Positions 45,447 to 57,355 of a DNA stretch of 64,000 nt are shown here, piece after piece. The notes beneath the pieces were generated by a model. That model did no database searches, was not told where the DNA came from, and saw nothing but the letters and a program-made list of their open reading frames with translations. Source of the DNA: Cyrtodaria siliqua. Taxonomy: Eukaryota > Mollusca > Bivalvia > Adapedonta > Hiatellidae. The translations under genes and the position numbers were made by a program. Within the stretch, counting starts at the first letter, position 1; each line of letters opens with the position of its first letter. Location of the stretch: the NCBI GenBank assembly GCA_037043455.1, contig JAWPHD010010324.1, forward strand, positions 30,854-94,853. Direction: 5' to 3'.

Positions 45447-45726
45447 TATTTACGTTCGAAATGATTATGTGAGTGATGACACGTTAGTATTTACTAGCCT
45501 AGATGATTTAATTTGGATTAAACTTAATGGTTCTATATTTTCATTGAATAGTGATTTGTACATTTGCCTTCCGTGTGGATTACCTGATGATAGTAGTCGG
45601 CAGGCATTTGTTGAAACAAGCATATTTGATAGAATGCTAGATTTCATTGCATTTATTGAAAATAAAACGTCTAATGAGTGCATGTTATTGATCTGCGGAG
45701 ACATGATAGATAAAAACTTTTATTGA
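45447..45726 (+). pseudogene. LINE E endonuclease, first part
   Basis: AP-endonuclease fold: VFTSLDDLIWIKLNGSIF, YICLPCGLPDDSSRQAF and a final MLLICGDM, which should continue to the GDFNSRTS motif. The continuation NLNSRTSTNYDIVCDDN lies 1.36 kb downstream, after the nested insertion. The 5' end is truncated (no start, no first catalytic Asn). Confidence 0.75.
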
Positions 45727-45972
45727 CTTAAACTGTTACAGTTTTTCATTATTACAAATATATGATAATTATAATGTACACACACGTGACAGATTTTAAC
45801 ATTGCAAATACAAAATAATCATTACGATTTTCTTTGTTTCATACATATTTAAACAAACAAAAACATACACATATTATGGTATGTCAATGACAAACGAGGA
45901 TGTTTTGAAATAAGATATCTAGTGTTTTTTAATCCGTTAAAATGGATGTAGATAGCCTTAATACAAGTGCAT
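45714..45972 (-). repeat. 260-bp unit with ATAGATA tail, copy 1
   Basis: Nearly the same as 56807-57069, with both ends shared (ACTTTTATTGACTTA and ACAAGTGCAT). It is probably a 3' LINE end or a SINE, with its tail to the left. Confidence 0.75.
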
Positions 45973-47074
45973 TTACTTAGACTTGCTTTAGACCGATAGA
46001 AATATCAAAGAATTCGGAGTAAGATCCACAGGACTTAACGCATGCTTTAACTGGATCCAATTATCCTAAGCATTTTCCCGTTGACACCACATTTATATAG
46101 TTTTAACCACAACGCGTTCCTGTAGAGAGAATCAAACGCTTTTTTCAAATCTATAAATGCGCAATAAAGTCTTTTCTTTCCGTTAGAATTTTGTTTATAA
46201 TGCTATGTAAACTAAATATTGCAACTGTTGGTGACCTCCCTTTTCTAAACCCGAATTGAGCATCAAAAATGATATTATTATTTTCGCACCAATTGTCAAT
46301 CCGCGTATTCAAGATGCTTGTAAATATTTTACTCATGCAATTAATTAATGTAATTCCCCTGTAATTATTAACAGAGTTAATAACGCCTTTTTTATGTAGA
46401 GGAATCATAAAACCCTTAGACCAGCTTTCCGGAAAGCAACCTGTATCGAAAATTATATTAAAAATATCAGTAATATGACCCGATAATATATCACAACTAG
46501 CAATAAAGTATTCATTAAGTATAAAGTCACCCGAAACCGCCTTTTTTTTATTTTACGCTTTTATTGCCAACTCTAGCTCGGCTGCGCTTATCCTTTTATC
46601 TAATTCTTCGAAACTGGGTCATTATCATTGAACTCATGATTAACATTAAAGTTATCTGATTCTTCTGAAATAGTAGATTTTATATCTTTAAATAAATTTG
46701 AAAAATAGTTCTCAAAATCATCCACAGATATACTGGCATTTACGATATTTCGTTTCGAAAAACGTCTCCAAAATTCTCTAGACTTTGAACGTCGCATATT
46801 TTCAAACTCTTTCGCCTGCTTAAATTTAAACGCGTTTCTTTTTAAGTAATCTCTTATAAATATGTTTTAGATTAGCAAGCGATGTTCTATTTTCATTTAA
46901 CTTTCCAAGGCGGTAGCCCTATTGTCAACCCTTTTGTGTTTGTGATGTCGTTTGCTATTTTTATTACGTTTGCCTTCTCGTTTGTCTGTTTGCGTGTTTG
47001 TTTTAGTGTTTTGTGGTTGACTGTCGTCCTTGAATGCTTCTTTCCCTGTCCGATATTTGTATCTTTCCTAATCT
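45973..47074 (-). pseudogene. LINE F RT fragment nested in LINE E
   Basis: Minus-strand reverse transcriptase: EFWRRFSKRN (about 46775), MIPLHKKG, NNYRGITLINCMSKIF and QFGFRKGRSP (46408-46230), palm A AFIDLKKAFDSLYRN after a frame change near 46150, and a last IGLKQ near 46000. The YADD region and everything 3' of it is absent; the 260-bp unit follows at once. The lineage is that of LINE A. Coding similarity is uncertain upstream of about 46870. Confidence 0.75.
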
Positions 47075-47395
47075 GAATAGCCGTACGTCGACAAATTATG
47101 ACATTGTTTGCGATGATAATTATGTACATTTGCCCATGATTATATTCCAGATAAAGAAATGCCTCGCTTTTCACAGGATAAGGGTCACACAAATAATAAC
47201 GGTTTACTTTTGTTAGATATGTGTAAGCGAAGTGCTTTGCGCATTGTAAATGGTCGTTTTGGTGAAGGCAAAGGAAATGGTCATTATACTTTTGCAGGGA
47301 GTAGTGGGAGTCCTGTTGTTGATCTCAAGATCTATTATCTTATGTTGATTCGTTTAAAGTAAGTGACCCGAATATATTATCTGATTACTGTCTTA
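47075..47395 (+). pseudogene. LINE E endonuclease, second part
   Basis: NLNSRTSTNYDIVCDDN opens it, then MPRFSQDKGHTNNNG, LLLLDMCKRSALRIVNGRFG and YTFAGSSGSPVVD, and, after a frame change, LLSDYCLISFSF. This is the C-terminal half of the endonuclease that began at 45447. Confidence 0.75.
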
Positions 47396-49865
47396 TTTCA
47401 TTTTCATTTGTTTTTTCGTAAAAGAGAATTAACATGACGCCTGTACTTAGATATCTTCACCCTATTGTTGATGTCGGAGTATATTGACAATATATTATAT
47501 ACGTGCTTTATTATATCGTTGCACGTGCTATTGTTTGTAGGAGGTATAGTATTGGTTTGGGATAACGATAAAAATATGGAATACATTGCAAGTCTTAGTA
47601 AAAGTGATGTGTGTGAACATTTATTACTGTTAACTTATAAGATAGAGCACTGCGTGAGCAATGTTGATATTGATACCTCTATACATGATGTTTATGCAAT
47701 TATTGATGATGTGTCTTCACCTTTGTTTTAACAAAAATGAAAATTCTTGGTATAATGGCGAGTGTAATGAAAGAAAACTTGATTTTTTGTACATGCTAGA
47801 TAAGAATAGGGACAATAAAAGTGACGATAACAGAATTAATATGGTAAGGGCTATTTCGACTTACAATAAAAAAGTACAGAATATTGTATGATAGAGATAA
47901 TACTTCTTTATTTGTGGAAGCTAGATATCAAAATTCTAAATTATATTGGCGTATGTTAAAAGACACTGCAGGAATGAAATCACCAAATATACCGCTGTCA
48001 TCTTTTGAACAATTTTTAAAAGCTATGAATGATCCAGAGGATGTATTTTTTCATTCCTGATGATGATGTTTGATATTTTAATGAAAGATATGAGCAGAGC
48101 GAATTTAGTATTATGTTCGATGAATTAAATGTTCTATTCACAGAAGAAGAGGTAATAAAGTCAATTAAACAATTAAAAACAAATCCATCTGGTGGTCCCG
48201 ACTTACTTATAAATGAATTATTTTTAAACGGACAAGGTATTTTAGCACCGACCTTATATAAAATGTTTAATAAATTGTTAGATAAAGGTTACTTTCCTGA
48301 TGTTTGGTCAGAGGGATACATTATTCCATTACATAAACAAGGTAGAATACATAGCGTTGATAATTATAGAGGTATTACCTTGCTCAGTTGTTTATGAAAG
48401 TTATTTACTAGAGCATTACATAATATATTATCCGAATGGGCGGAAAAGTACAGTGTTTTAATTGAAGCACAAGCGGGATTTAGGTTGGGTATGAGTACTG
48501 TCGATAACAATTTTGTTTTACATGGTTTAATTACGCATATCAGGGGAATCAGGGGGAAAAAGTACATTGTGTATTTATCGATTTTACCAAAGCATTCGAT
48601 TACGTTGTTAGAGATAACTTATGGTACAAGTTAACCCAATTTGGAATTAGAAGGAACATTCTTAACATAATTAAATCGATGTATACAAGTGTTAAATCTA
48701 AAGTAAAATTTTGTAATAATCTAAGTGATGAATTATTTTGAATGTTAGGCGTCAGGCAAGGTGAATGTGTGTCACCTTTTGTTTTTTCCATGGTTCTCAA
48801 CGATATTTAAAGTGAACACTTATCTTTGCTAATTCACCCGAAAAGTTACAGGAAAGTCTTAACATATTATCAAACTATTGTAGTAAATGGAAATTAAAGG
48901 TTAATTCGACAAAAACAAAATTAATGATATTTAGAAAATGGATAATATTGCCAAGAAATGTAGCATTTTATTACGAAGACAGAGTGATAGAAATCGTCAG
49001 TAAGTTTACTTATTTAGAAATGTTTTTTTCTACTAGTGGATCTTTTACAGAAGCTCAAACTACTCTTTCGGGTCAAGCGCAACAGGCCATTTTTAAAATG
49101 AACAAATACTTATACAAATTTACATTTATTTCAACAAATCACAAATTGGACCTTTTTGATAAGTTAATTACACCTATTCTGAACTATTGATGTGAGATCT
49201 GGGGATTTATACAAGCAAATTCTATTGAACGAGTCCATTTGCAGTTTTGTAAAAGGAGTTTAGGGGTTAAAAAGACAACACAAAATGATTTTATATATGG
49301 TGAGTTGGGAAGAACATCATTCATTACTACGAGATATCTCATTATTATAAAATATTGGCTAAACATGTTACAACTGAGGGAACAAAAATATGTTAAAATT
49401 GTGTATAATATGATGTAAAGTGACTTGGAATTGTATCCACAAAAAGTTAACTGGGCATCACTTGTTAAACCTTTATTAGCTTCACTAGGTTTTTATTATG
49501 TATGGAACCAACAAGGTGTTGGAAATGAAAAGATATTTATTAACATTATTAAACAAAGATTGAGTGATCATTTTATTCAAAATTGGAATCATACGTTGCA
49601 GAGCTCAAGCAGAGCTGTTATCTACAACACTATTGCAATTTTTCAAATTCAGCTACATTTAGAAAATATCAGTGCGTACAAATGTTATAAATCAATTACA
49701 AAACTAAGATATTCATTTCATAGATTCAAAATTGAATCTGTCAGATGGGATAAAACCTATTACAATACCTGTTAACGAGAGAACGTGTGATCTTTGTAGA
49801 GTGTTAGAAGCGGAATTTCATTTTGTATAAGAGTGAACGATTTTCAGAGTTTAGGAATCAATATA
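47396..49865 (+). pseudogene. LINE E reverse transcriptase and C-terminus
   Basis: A linker (SWYNGECNERKLDFLYML, about 47738) is followed by RT: EEEVIKSIKQLKTNPSGGPD (48140), YIIPLHKQGRIHSVDNYRGI, EAQAGFRLGMSTVDNNF, palm A CVFIDFTKAFDYVVRDN after a frame change near 48560, and VRQGECVSPFVFS (48752). The YADD box is lost: the frame jumps from SMVLNDI to FANSPEKLQE near 48815. Then KFTYLEMFFSTSGS, ILNY followed by a stop, CEIWGF, FIYGELGRTS, and a Cys-Asp-Leu-Cys zinc motif near 49785. At least six stops or shifts make it inactive. Confidence 0.82.
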
Positions 49866-50307
49866 TAGTGAGTGAATGAGTGAGTGAGTGAGTGAGTGAG
49901 TGAGTGAGTGAGTGAGTGAGTGAGTGAGTGAGTGAGTGAGTGAGTGAGTGAGTGAGTGAGTGAGTGAGTGAGTGAGTGAGTGAGTGAGTGAGTGAGTGAG
50001 TGAGGGTGGTAGTGAGTGAGGGTGGTAATGAGTGAGGGTGGAAGTGAGTGAGGGAATGAGGGATCGCTTGAATGCATCAGTATTTGGGAAAGGGAACACA
50101 TTGTCTATATACTCGCGTATATATATACTCGCGTGTATGATATGTAAAAGTAGAATTTATTAATTGATAATACTAATTATACTGGTTTGTGAAAATATTT
50201 AAATTATGTTTATACAATCGCTTGCTTGCCATATTTAAATTGTTTTGTAACTCGTAGACATGTTTTGTCTTTTGGATGAATAAAGTTATCTATCATATAT
50301 CTAAATA
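49866..50307 (+). mobile_element. Insertion with (TGAG)n and a LINE-like 3' end
   Basis: It interrupts the C-terminal codons of LINE E. It starts with a (TGAG)n microsatellite (to about 50003, with GGTGG-interrupted units to 50070) and ends AATAAAGTTATCTATCATAT, a 3' end like those of the 260-bp units. No ORF. Confidence 0.65.
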
Positions 50308-50309
50308 AT

Positions 50310-51098
50310 TTTGAAAACGTCCTAACATGATTAAATGTATAGAATTAATTAACTCAACAAATAAAGTCAGTATTCGTAAATAAGGTACTTTTAAATTAAG
50401 AAATGAACTGTTCTTTAGAATATAACTGCATTTTTTTCGAACAAAGAGTTTACGCGCGCGGGTGCGTATGAATAATGAAATTGTAATACATATGTAATAT
50501 GTAAATCTCGATGTAAAGTTGTTAACATCTTCTCAATACACATGATTGCATAATGGCTTGTAAAAGTTATATTGTGATATAATATATACTTAACGTTTTT
50601 ATATATATATATATATACATGTATACATGTAATATATATACATGTATACATGTATGTGTTCGCATGGTCAGTACATATATTGTTAACGATGCTATAGAAA
50701 ATTTCATATCCCTGTTGTTCGACGTCTATTTACAATAAAATCTATAAAACTTAATGTCAAAATAACGTACGATAAATGTACCTATTTCAAGGGATAAACT
50801 TAATCTGACAGTTGTTCTCCCACTTTATAGGCACTATATAACGGTGCTCAAATTTAGATAATATACAAATGAGTGTTAACTTAGTTGGTAGTACTATTAT
50901 TTATATATTTACCCTTTTTCTGTCATAAATATGAAGGTACTTGTATAACTTTATACTATCACACACTATCATGAATTATCTTTTTTTATCTTCTCGCTTA
51001 CTCGCCATAATGATTGTTAAATATGATGTATTTCTATATATCCATTGCTGTTTACATATGTAAATATTGGAATAAACATTTTTGAATTGAATTGAATT
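50310..51098 (+). pseudogene. LINE E last C-terminal residues and 3' UTR
   Basis: KRPNMIKCIELINSTNK, a stop, then TFKLRNEL matches the end of LINE A (HRPSMFKFIALLQSTNK ... AFTLRR). The UTR includes a TATA/ACATGTATACATGT-rich patch (50590-50655) and ends near AATAAACATTTTTGAATTGA. Confidence 0.65.
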
Positions 51099-52329
51099 TG
51101 TACTAATTACTGCCCTGCTACCATGCTATACTTTGTATTTGTATCCTCACGGGCTTTATAGCCTATTTAGGCCTTGAGCCAGGACCCAACATTTTCGATA
51201 TTGTTACCAACTCATGGGACAAATTCTATCATCACTTTTTGAAAAGAGCAATGTATATAGATTACATTTTTCCATGATAGCAATCTGGAACCGGTAGCTT
51301 ATATAAAAAAAAAATCGAACATTAATAGGTTATCATTGTAGAGCGTTCATATAAGTTTTTGATGTTCATTTTTGAATGTCATGCTTGTGTGAATAATTAT
51401 TGATGTACGTTTTAAAGATGCACTTAAGTTTACAATTCATTGAGTTACATAAAGCGTAAATAAGCTCTTTTTTAGTACTGAATTCAGTTTAAAATCTCTA
51501 TTTTGCTTCAAATTAGAAGTCAATTTACCCCACCCACTATTGACACATTTTTATGCATTTAGTTTAGTTAATATATTTTACAATATATGTGTAAACTTGT
51601 AAGAATCAGTAATTTACAACCTTTCTACATGATTTAAACAATATTATAATATGAATAAGGGATTGTTATGATATATTGATGAAATTAAGTACTAAGCAAT
51701 GTTCATGGCATTGCACATAGCCTGATACGTTGAGACACATGCCAAACTGGAAGTATAAGCCTTCCTCAAAGTAACTCAACATAAATAGTATTAACATGTT
51801 CTGATATATACATATATTGCACAGACGACACATAGTCCAAAGGATTCTAGACAAAGGTAATGTGCGGTTTAAGGTGTTTTTTGTTTTTTAACAAAAGTCT
51901 TTTTTAGGTGTATGCGTCATATGGCAATACTTATTATGATTACTCATTTGGATTATGTATTACACATAAATACATGAATTAAACATTGCATATTGCAACG
52001 CAAAATCTTAAAAGTTGTCTATTTTAATACTTTTTAATTACAATTTATGCATATTTTAAGGATTTTTACACCTGAATTACCCCACCCATATACAACACAA
52101 TGAATAATTCTGCATATGAAATGTAATAATAGTAGTATATGCATTTGCACGAACCATTTTTGTGTTAAAGAAAAAAGAAACAACGAAGATGAATTGATTT
52201 GAATTGGGGTTTTACGACGTACCAACACAAACATGTTAAATGGCGCCAACAGGAATGAACATTCGACCCGGCTCACTCTTCATGAACATATAGATAACAG
52301 TTTGCAGAATGTGCCTAAAACCTTCTTAC
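51099..52329. other. No gene; degenerate repeat near 52200
   Basis: AT-rich. GGGGTTTTACGACGTACC and CATTCGACCCGGCTCACT (52200-52275) look like a dispersed repeat with a B-box-like element. Confidence 0.45.
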
Positions 52330-52416
52330 CTGCAGAACTGCAGAGTTGCTGCAAATTCTCTAGTAAACACTCCATTTTCCGCCGGAGCCACGATCACTGC
52401 CACCACTGAAGTAGAC
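52330..52416 (-). CDS. Candidate internal exon (87 bp), unknown gene
   Basis: On the minus strand a good acceptor (CCTGTATTGTTTCAG) and a good donor (CTGCAG followed by GTAAGAAG) bound 87 bases with exactly one open frame, entered in phase 1 and left in phase 1: STSVVAVIVAPAENG followed by VFTREFAATLQFC. Both splice sites match consensus and the length is a multiple of three, so the exon is plausible. I recognise no domain. Neighbouring exons were not identified. Confidence 0.45.
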
Positions 52417-54009
52417 CTGAAACAATACAGGTTTCTTGATGAAAATAATGAACAAAAATGACAAAATTAACATGAATTCGGGGAAATTTTACCCCTATGC
52501 CTGGATATGCAGTGGTCATATTCTTGCCTGGGAACCACACGGCGTCGACGAAGAAATATCTTTAGGGTGATACCCAGATCACTGTACTAACTACTTACCA
52601 TGGCAACTATTTGTTAGTATTGGTGCAGTTGTTACAATATCGCCTGCTTAGGATATGTATCTAAACATAGGTTGTATGTTCTCCGTACTTGATTTAGAGT
52701 ATGGAATTAACCTAGGATAGTAAGCATCAACCCTACTTTTGCGCATGCAAGTGCAAGTGGAATGATTATTACCTAAAAAAGAAGGTATATTGCCAATGAA
52801 GAGATAGAGAGAGGGAGTGTGTGTGTGTGTGTGTGTGGGTGGGTGGGTGGGTGGGGGTGGGGGATTTAAAGTCCCCCGTGCTTAAAGTCCCCCATGCTAT
52901 CCACTGCATCAACAGGCTGTATGCGCTCAAGCAGGATGACTGCATTAAAATACATACAACTAAAATGTTAATCCGTCATAAAGGTTATATCCAAGAAGCT
53001 GGGATCATGCTTATCTCTTATCTAGCAAGTTAGCATCAATTTCAAGTATGTCGAGTTGCAACATGCCTGCAAGCCTTATATATGCCCAGCTCATTGTTGT
53101 TTTGATAAACTTGGCAATTAATGCCTTGGGATAAAACAGGACAATTAAGAATACTCAGTACATCTTATCTGGTTTAAATAATATAACTTAATGCGACAAT
53201 ATAACATACATATAAGATATAAAAAAAAAATTAAACGCTTCCAGATAAGAATCGGTACCCAGTGCATCGAGATAGATTAAATTTTGTGATCACGGTTAGT
53301 TTACTGATGTTTACTCTTAAAGCTGTATCCGACAGTCGCTACTGCAGTTAAAGTAGCTATCCCGCCAACAACAGCCACATTTTACAACATATGTACATCG
53401 TTTCTAAACCTACTGACCACGAGGTATATACATAATTTACATTGTTTGAGAATCAAAACTCTATAGATACAATATAAAAAGCTTTAACCAGCCAGACAAA
53501 AAAAACAAAAATGGATCATTTTACACTTATTCACTTACGCATATTACAAAAACTGATGAATAAACATATACTTTTAAGCGACATATATGCATTATTATAT
53601 GAGATGAACACCTGGATAGAGTTTTGATAAACTGTTTTTGTAGTGTAATAATTTTGTCGTAATTTGGCGGGTTATTTTAAAATTTGTATAACAAACACCT
53701 AAAAATCAACAGTGAAACCGTAAAATGCCTTTTCTTTTTCTTTCTGTTCTTTTTGCAATTTGTCGAAAATGCAGTGGTCTACTTTGTGATTTTAGTTCGT
53801 GGATTTATTCAATATGCGATTTGTAAATATGGTTAAGTCTTCATAATGGAATACCTTATCAAAAGTTACATTCTCTATATATTTCAGTTCGCTTAAAACT
53901 TTTGAAGTGATTTTATGAAAAGTGTACAACTTCAAGCCATAAACAAGAGACCCACTCGCCTTTTCTCAAAGTGTTTTCATGTTTTAAGAAACAACAACAA
54001 TTTCTTTAT
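52417..54009. other. No recognisable gene
   Basis: AT-rich with a GT/GGTG simple repeat at 52818-52862. Nothing else supported. Confidence 0.45.
52818..52862. repeat. (GT)n and (GGTG)n microsatellite
   Basis: GTGTGTGTGTGTGTG followed by GGTGGGTGGGTGGGTGGGG. Confidence 0.95.
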
Positions 54010-54985
54010 ATAAATCTGTAAAACTGTGACCCCCGTAGTGGCCATATTTGACCCCCTTGTCGCTATTTGAACAAACTAGGTAGAGGATCATAAGCTTATG
54101 TTACATGCGAACTATTATTCAGCTTTTGCAGTATCAGAGAAGCTGTTGAATATGTTTTCCTAAATAATTCAATGTTATAGTGTGACACCCGGGACAGGGC
54201 CAAATTTGATTCCAGGCTTGATTCAAGGGACACAAAAATTATTTGGTACAGGACAATAATCTTAAGCTACATGTAGCTTATTACGCCTCTAGCTATTGTA
54301 GTTTCAGAGAAGATGATTATAGACGTTCCTACATAACAGAAATAAACTCTATGTAAGTATGTGACCCCCGGGACCGGGCGAAATGTGACCATAAGATCAC
54401 CATTTGAACAAAATAAATTGGTAGAGATCGATACTCTTATGCTACATGCATCGTATTAGACCTCTAGCTCTTGTAGTATCGGAAAAAGAATATTTTTATG
54501 GACTTTCCTATATAACTCTTTGTAAAACTTTAACCCCAGAACCGGGCCATAGTTGAACACAGAGTCACGATTTGAATAAAAGTGGTAGAGAACCGTAAGC
54601 TTGTACAATATGCAAAATAGTAGACCTCTGGCTCTTGTTTTTTTTTTAAGAAGAGATTTTAAAGATGTTTCTATATGACTCTATGTAAATATATGACCCC
54701 TGGGGCGCAGCCAGATATGACCCTAGGGTCAACATTTTAACAAACTTGCATAATATGGGACATCTAGCTCTTACAGTTTTAGGGAAAATTATTTATTTTT
54801 AAAGATTTCCTATATAACTGTATGAAAAAATATTACCCCCGGGGCTGGGCTATATTTGACCCTGGGGTCACCATTTAATAAATACTTGGTAGAGGACCCT
54901 AAATGTATAATACATGCAAAATATTAGACCTGTAGCCCTTCTAGTTTCAGCGAAAACGATTTTTTAAAGAAACAATAGTTTTGCT
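54010..54985 (+). repeat. ~160-bp degenerate tandem repeat, about 6 units
   Basis: Each unit has GACCCCxGGGxCxGGGCCAxATxTGACC, then AACAAACTTGGTAGAGGA, ACATGC, TAGACCTCTAGCTCTTGTAG and TCCTATATAACTCTATGTAA. Unit starts near 54027, 54181, 54359, 54529, 54695 and 54830. Repeats of this length inside mobile elements and satellites are known in bivalves; identity with a named family was not checked. Reverse copies lie at 42725-43450. Confidence 0.8.
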
Positions 54986-55290
54986 TAAAAGTGGGAGATA
55001 ACTCTAATAACTGGAATCAGCTAGCCTGTTCACACTGCTATCATGGATTTTTTGTTTCTCTGCAAGGTACTCAATAACATGGTACTAGTAAGAATTTGTC
55101 CCTTGAGATGGTAACAAAAAAGTGTATGGCTCACTGTCTAATTGGATTGAAATAGAAGAATCTGTATACATATTAAACTATATTGTGAGAGGATAAAACA
55201 TATTGTGCTTGTCTAGTGACATTGGACTATTGGATTATTTGGACATTTGGACTACTGTGAATTAATAAACGATGAAATACTGAAAGCGAA

Positions 55291-55712
55291 ATTCAGTTTA
55301 AAGGGACACTTGAACAATTATTAAAGTGACAGTTGACAATTCAGTTTAAAGGGACACTTGAACAATTATTAAAGTGACAGTTGACAATTCAGTTTAAAGG
55401 GACACTTGAACAATTATTAAAGTGACAGTTGACAATTCAGTTTAAAGGGACACTTGAACAATTATTAAAGTGACAGTTGACAATTCAGTTTAAAAGGTCA
55501 CTTGAACAATTATTAAAGTGACAGTTGACAATTCAGTTTAAAGGGACACTTGAACAATTATTAAAGTGACAGTTGACAATTCAGTTTAAAGGGACACTTG
55601 AACAATTATTAAAGTGACAGTTGACAATTCAGTTTAAAAGGTCACTTGAACAATTATTAAAGTGGCAGTTGACAATTCAGTTTAAATGGGACACTTGAAC
55701 AATTATTAAAGT
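55291..55712 (+). repeat. 48-bp tandem repeat, about 8.7 copies
   Basis: Unit: ATTCAGTTTAAAGGGACACT followed by TGAACAATTATTAAAGTGAC and AGTTGACA. Copies differ by few bases (GGGACAC to AGGTCAC in two). The unit contains the TTTAAAGGGACA start seen at the ends of the MITEs at 4364 and 58981. Confidence 0.95.
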
Positions 55713-55745
55713 AAACATTTGTACATTTTCAACTTAGATAATTCA

Positions 55746-55860
55746 CTCTCGATGGCTTCCTGGGTAGAACCAGTACTAAGCAATGTGGATTAATTATCTT
55801 GCTCAAGGATAAATGACGTGGTCGCGGAAAGGATCGAACCCACGACCTCTCGATCTGGCT
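55746..55860 (+). repeat. Dispersed repeat with antisense tRNA-like B box
   Basis: CCTGGGTAGAACCAGTACTA, ATCTTGCTCAAGGA and GGATCGAACCCACGACCTCT. The complement of the last part (GGGTTCGATCC) is a strong B box, so the element is a tRNA-derived SINE read from its 3' side. Confidence 0.6.
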
Positions 55861-56790
55861 TGGAATTCACCAACCATTCTTCAGATGATTCTTGGACTTG
55901 AGCTCAAGTACTAAAATTTCATTCACAAATATTCCCATGACCTCTAAAATAAACATTCGTATGAACTTTCTATTTAATATAATTTTTATACATAGCAGCT
56001 TCTTATGAACGCTTATCCTTTACACTTACAGAAATATGTGTGATTGAAATTTGCATACTTTGGCTTAAGTCTAAGAATATTCTCAAGAATTTTTCGACGC
56101 TCTACGACTGGACCACGCACTCCACTAAAATGTGGCATAAAATATGATCTTTATGAATGCCATAAGAAGGAAACAATATATAACGTAATTGTAGGCCAGG
56201 TCTGCCAAAACGTTAATTACAAAAATCCTGCGATTTTTAAAATTTAAGATTTAAACTTGCGAAGAACATTTTAAATGGAAATTTTAGCGCCTGACTTGAT
56301 TTTCGCACAATTTCTTTTTTAAAGCACAACTTTAAATTATTTATGCAATTAATACAAGTTGATGCATTATTTGATAGTTATAGAAACCAGTGAACTAATA
56401 ATCATTTGTATATTATTAACTAACTGTAGAAAATATTAAATCAGCATAGTAATTCGATTAGAAAGACTTGGTTTAGTCAGTGAACTAATAATCTCTTATT
56501 GATTCACTGGTTTAGTTTCTACCACAACTGGTTTTTTTATGAAAGTGCACTTACCTTTCTACACAAATAAATGCTAAATGCAAATACAAAGTCAACTCTT
56601 ATACACATTATAATCATCGTACACAGCAGCAGCTATTATAGTGGTACCACACACAAGGAGTTGCTAGTTCCTAGTTATGCCACTGAAGGAATTCATTATG
56701 TCCTTAGGTGTAATTGTATATTCAGTCAGTGAATTTATATTCCTCTGACTAGGGCGCGTAACAGGACAAATTCGGGAAATAGCTGATAAA
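55861..56790. other. No recognisable gene
   Basis: It contains a short inverted repeat around CAGTGAACTAATAATC (56387-56495). Open frames lack motifs. Confidence 0.45.
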
Positions 56791-57069
56791 GATAGATAGA
56801 TAGATACTTTTATTGACTTAAATTATTACATTTTTTTTCATCATTACAAATATATGATAATTATAATATACACACGCAGATTTTAACATTGCAAATACAA
56901 CAAAATAATCATTACGTTTTTATCAGTTTCATACATATTTAAAAAAACAAAAACATAGACATAAAATTATTATGGTATGCCAATGATAAACGAGGATGTT
57001 CTGAAATAAGATATCTAGTGATTGTTTAGTCTGTTAAAATGGATGTAGATAGCCTTAATACAAGTGCAT
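56791..57069 (-). repeat. 260-bp unit with (GATA)n tail, copy 2
   Basis: (GATA)n at 56791-56806 followed by the same unit as 45714-45972. Direction is minus, so the tail is the 3' end. Confidence 0.75.
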
Positions 57070-57121
57070 CGGAAATGAATTTACTCAAACAGATGACTAC
57101 AGGTTCGATAGCGAATTTGAT

Positions 57122-57355
57122 TTAAAACATTTCGGTTGTCAAGTTTAAACAAATGTCCAACTCCAACGGGTTACTCCAGTCCTGGAATGCTTTCTCATAG
57201 TCTTTTCTAGGAATACTCTGGAGATACTGGAAAACAGCTGAACCAAGGTATTTTCGTACAACAAATCTTCGTCCAGACAGGTATCTTTTAAGGATATTCA
57301 AAATTTTAAATGGGCGGAGTCCTTCCTGTGAAGCTGAAAATTTATTTTCGCTCAT
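57122..57355 (-). pseudogene. Mariner-like transposase C-terminus (likely)
   Basis: Frame of 77 codons with RYLSGRRFVVRKYLGSAVFQ and SIPRKDYEKAFQDW, similar in layout to the end of mariner/SETMAR-type transposases (helix, two-residue Lys-Asp, AFxDW, then a CI..GEYFE motif). The last part is diverged (LDICLNLTTEMF). No catalytic region is adjacent, and it abuts the 260-bp unit, so it is a fragment. Confidence 0.5.

Larger units (their letters stand above)
45447..51098 (+). mobile_element. LINE E with two nested insertions
   Basis: A single non-LTR element read in order: endonuclease start 45447-45703, insertion 45704 to about 47074, endonuclease rest from about 47075, RT 48113-49190, C-terminal region to about 49865, insertion 49866-50307, last C-terminal residues 50310-50425, then 3' UTR ending AATAAACATTTTTGAATTGA with a short GAATT tail near 51098. 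Removal of the inserts restores the order of protein landmarks. Confidence 0.7.

Noticed and set aside
49844..50101. Protein of Ser-Leu-Thr-His repeats (minus strand)
   Set aside because: Translation of the (TGAG)n microsatellite.
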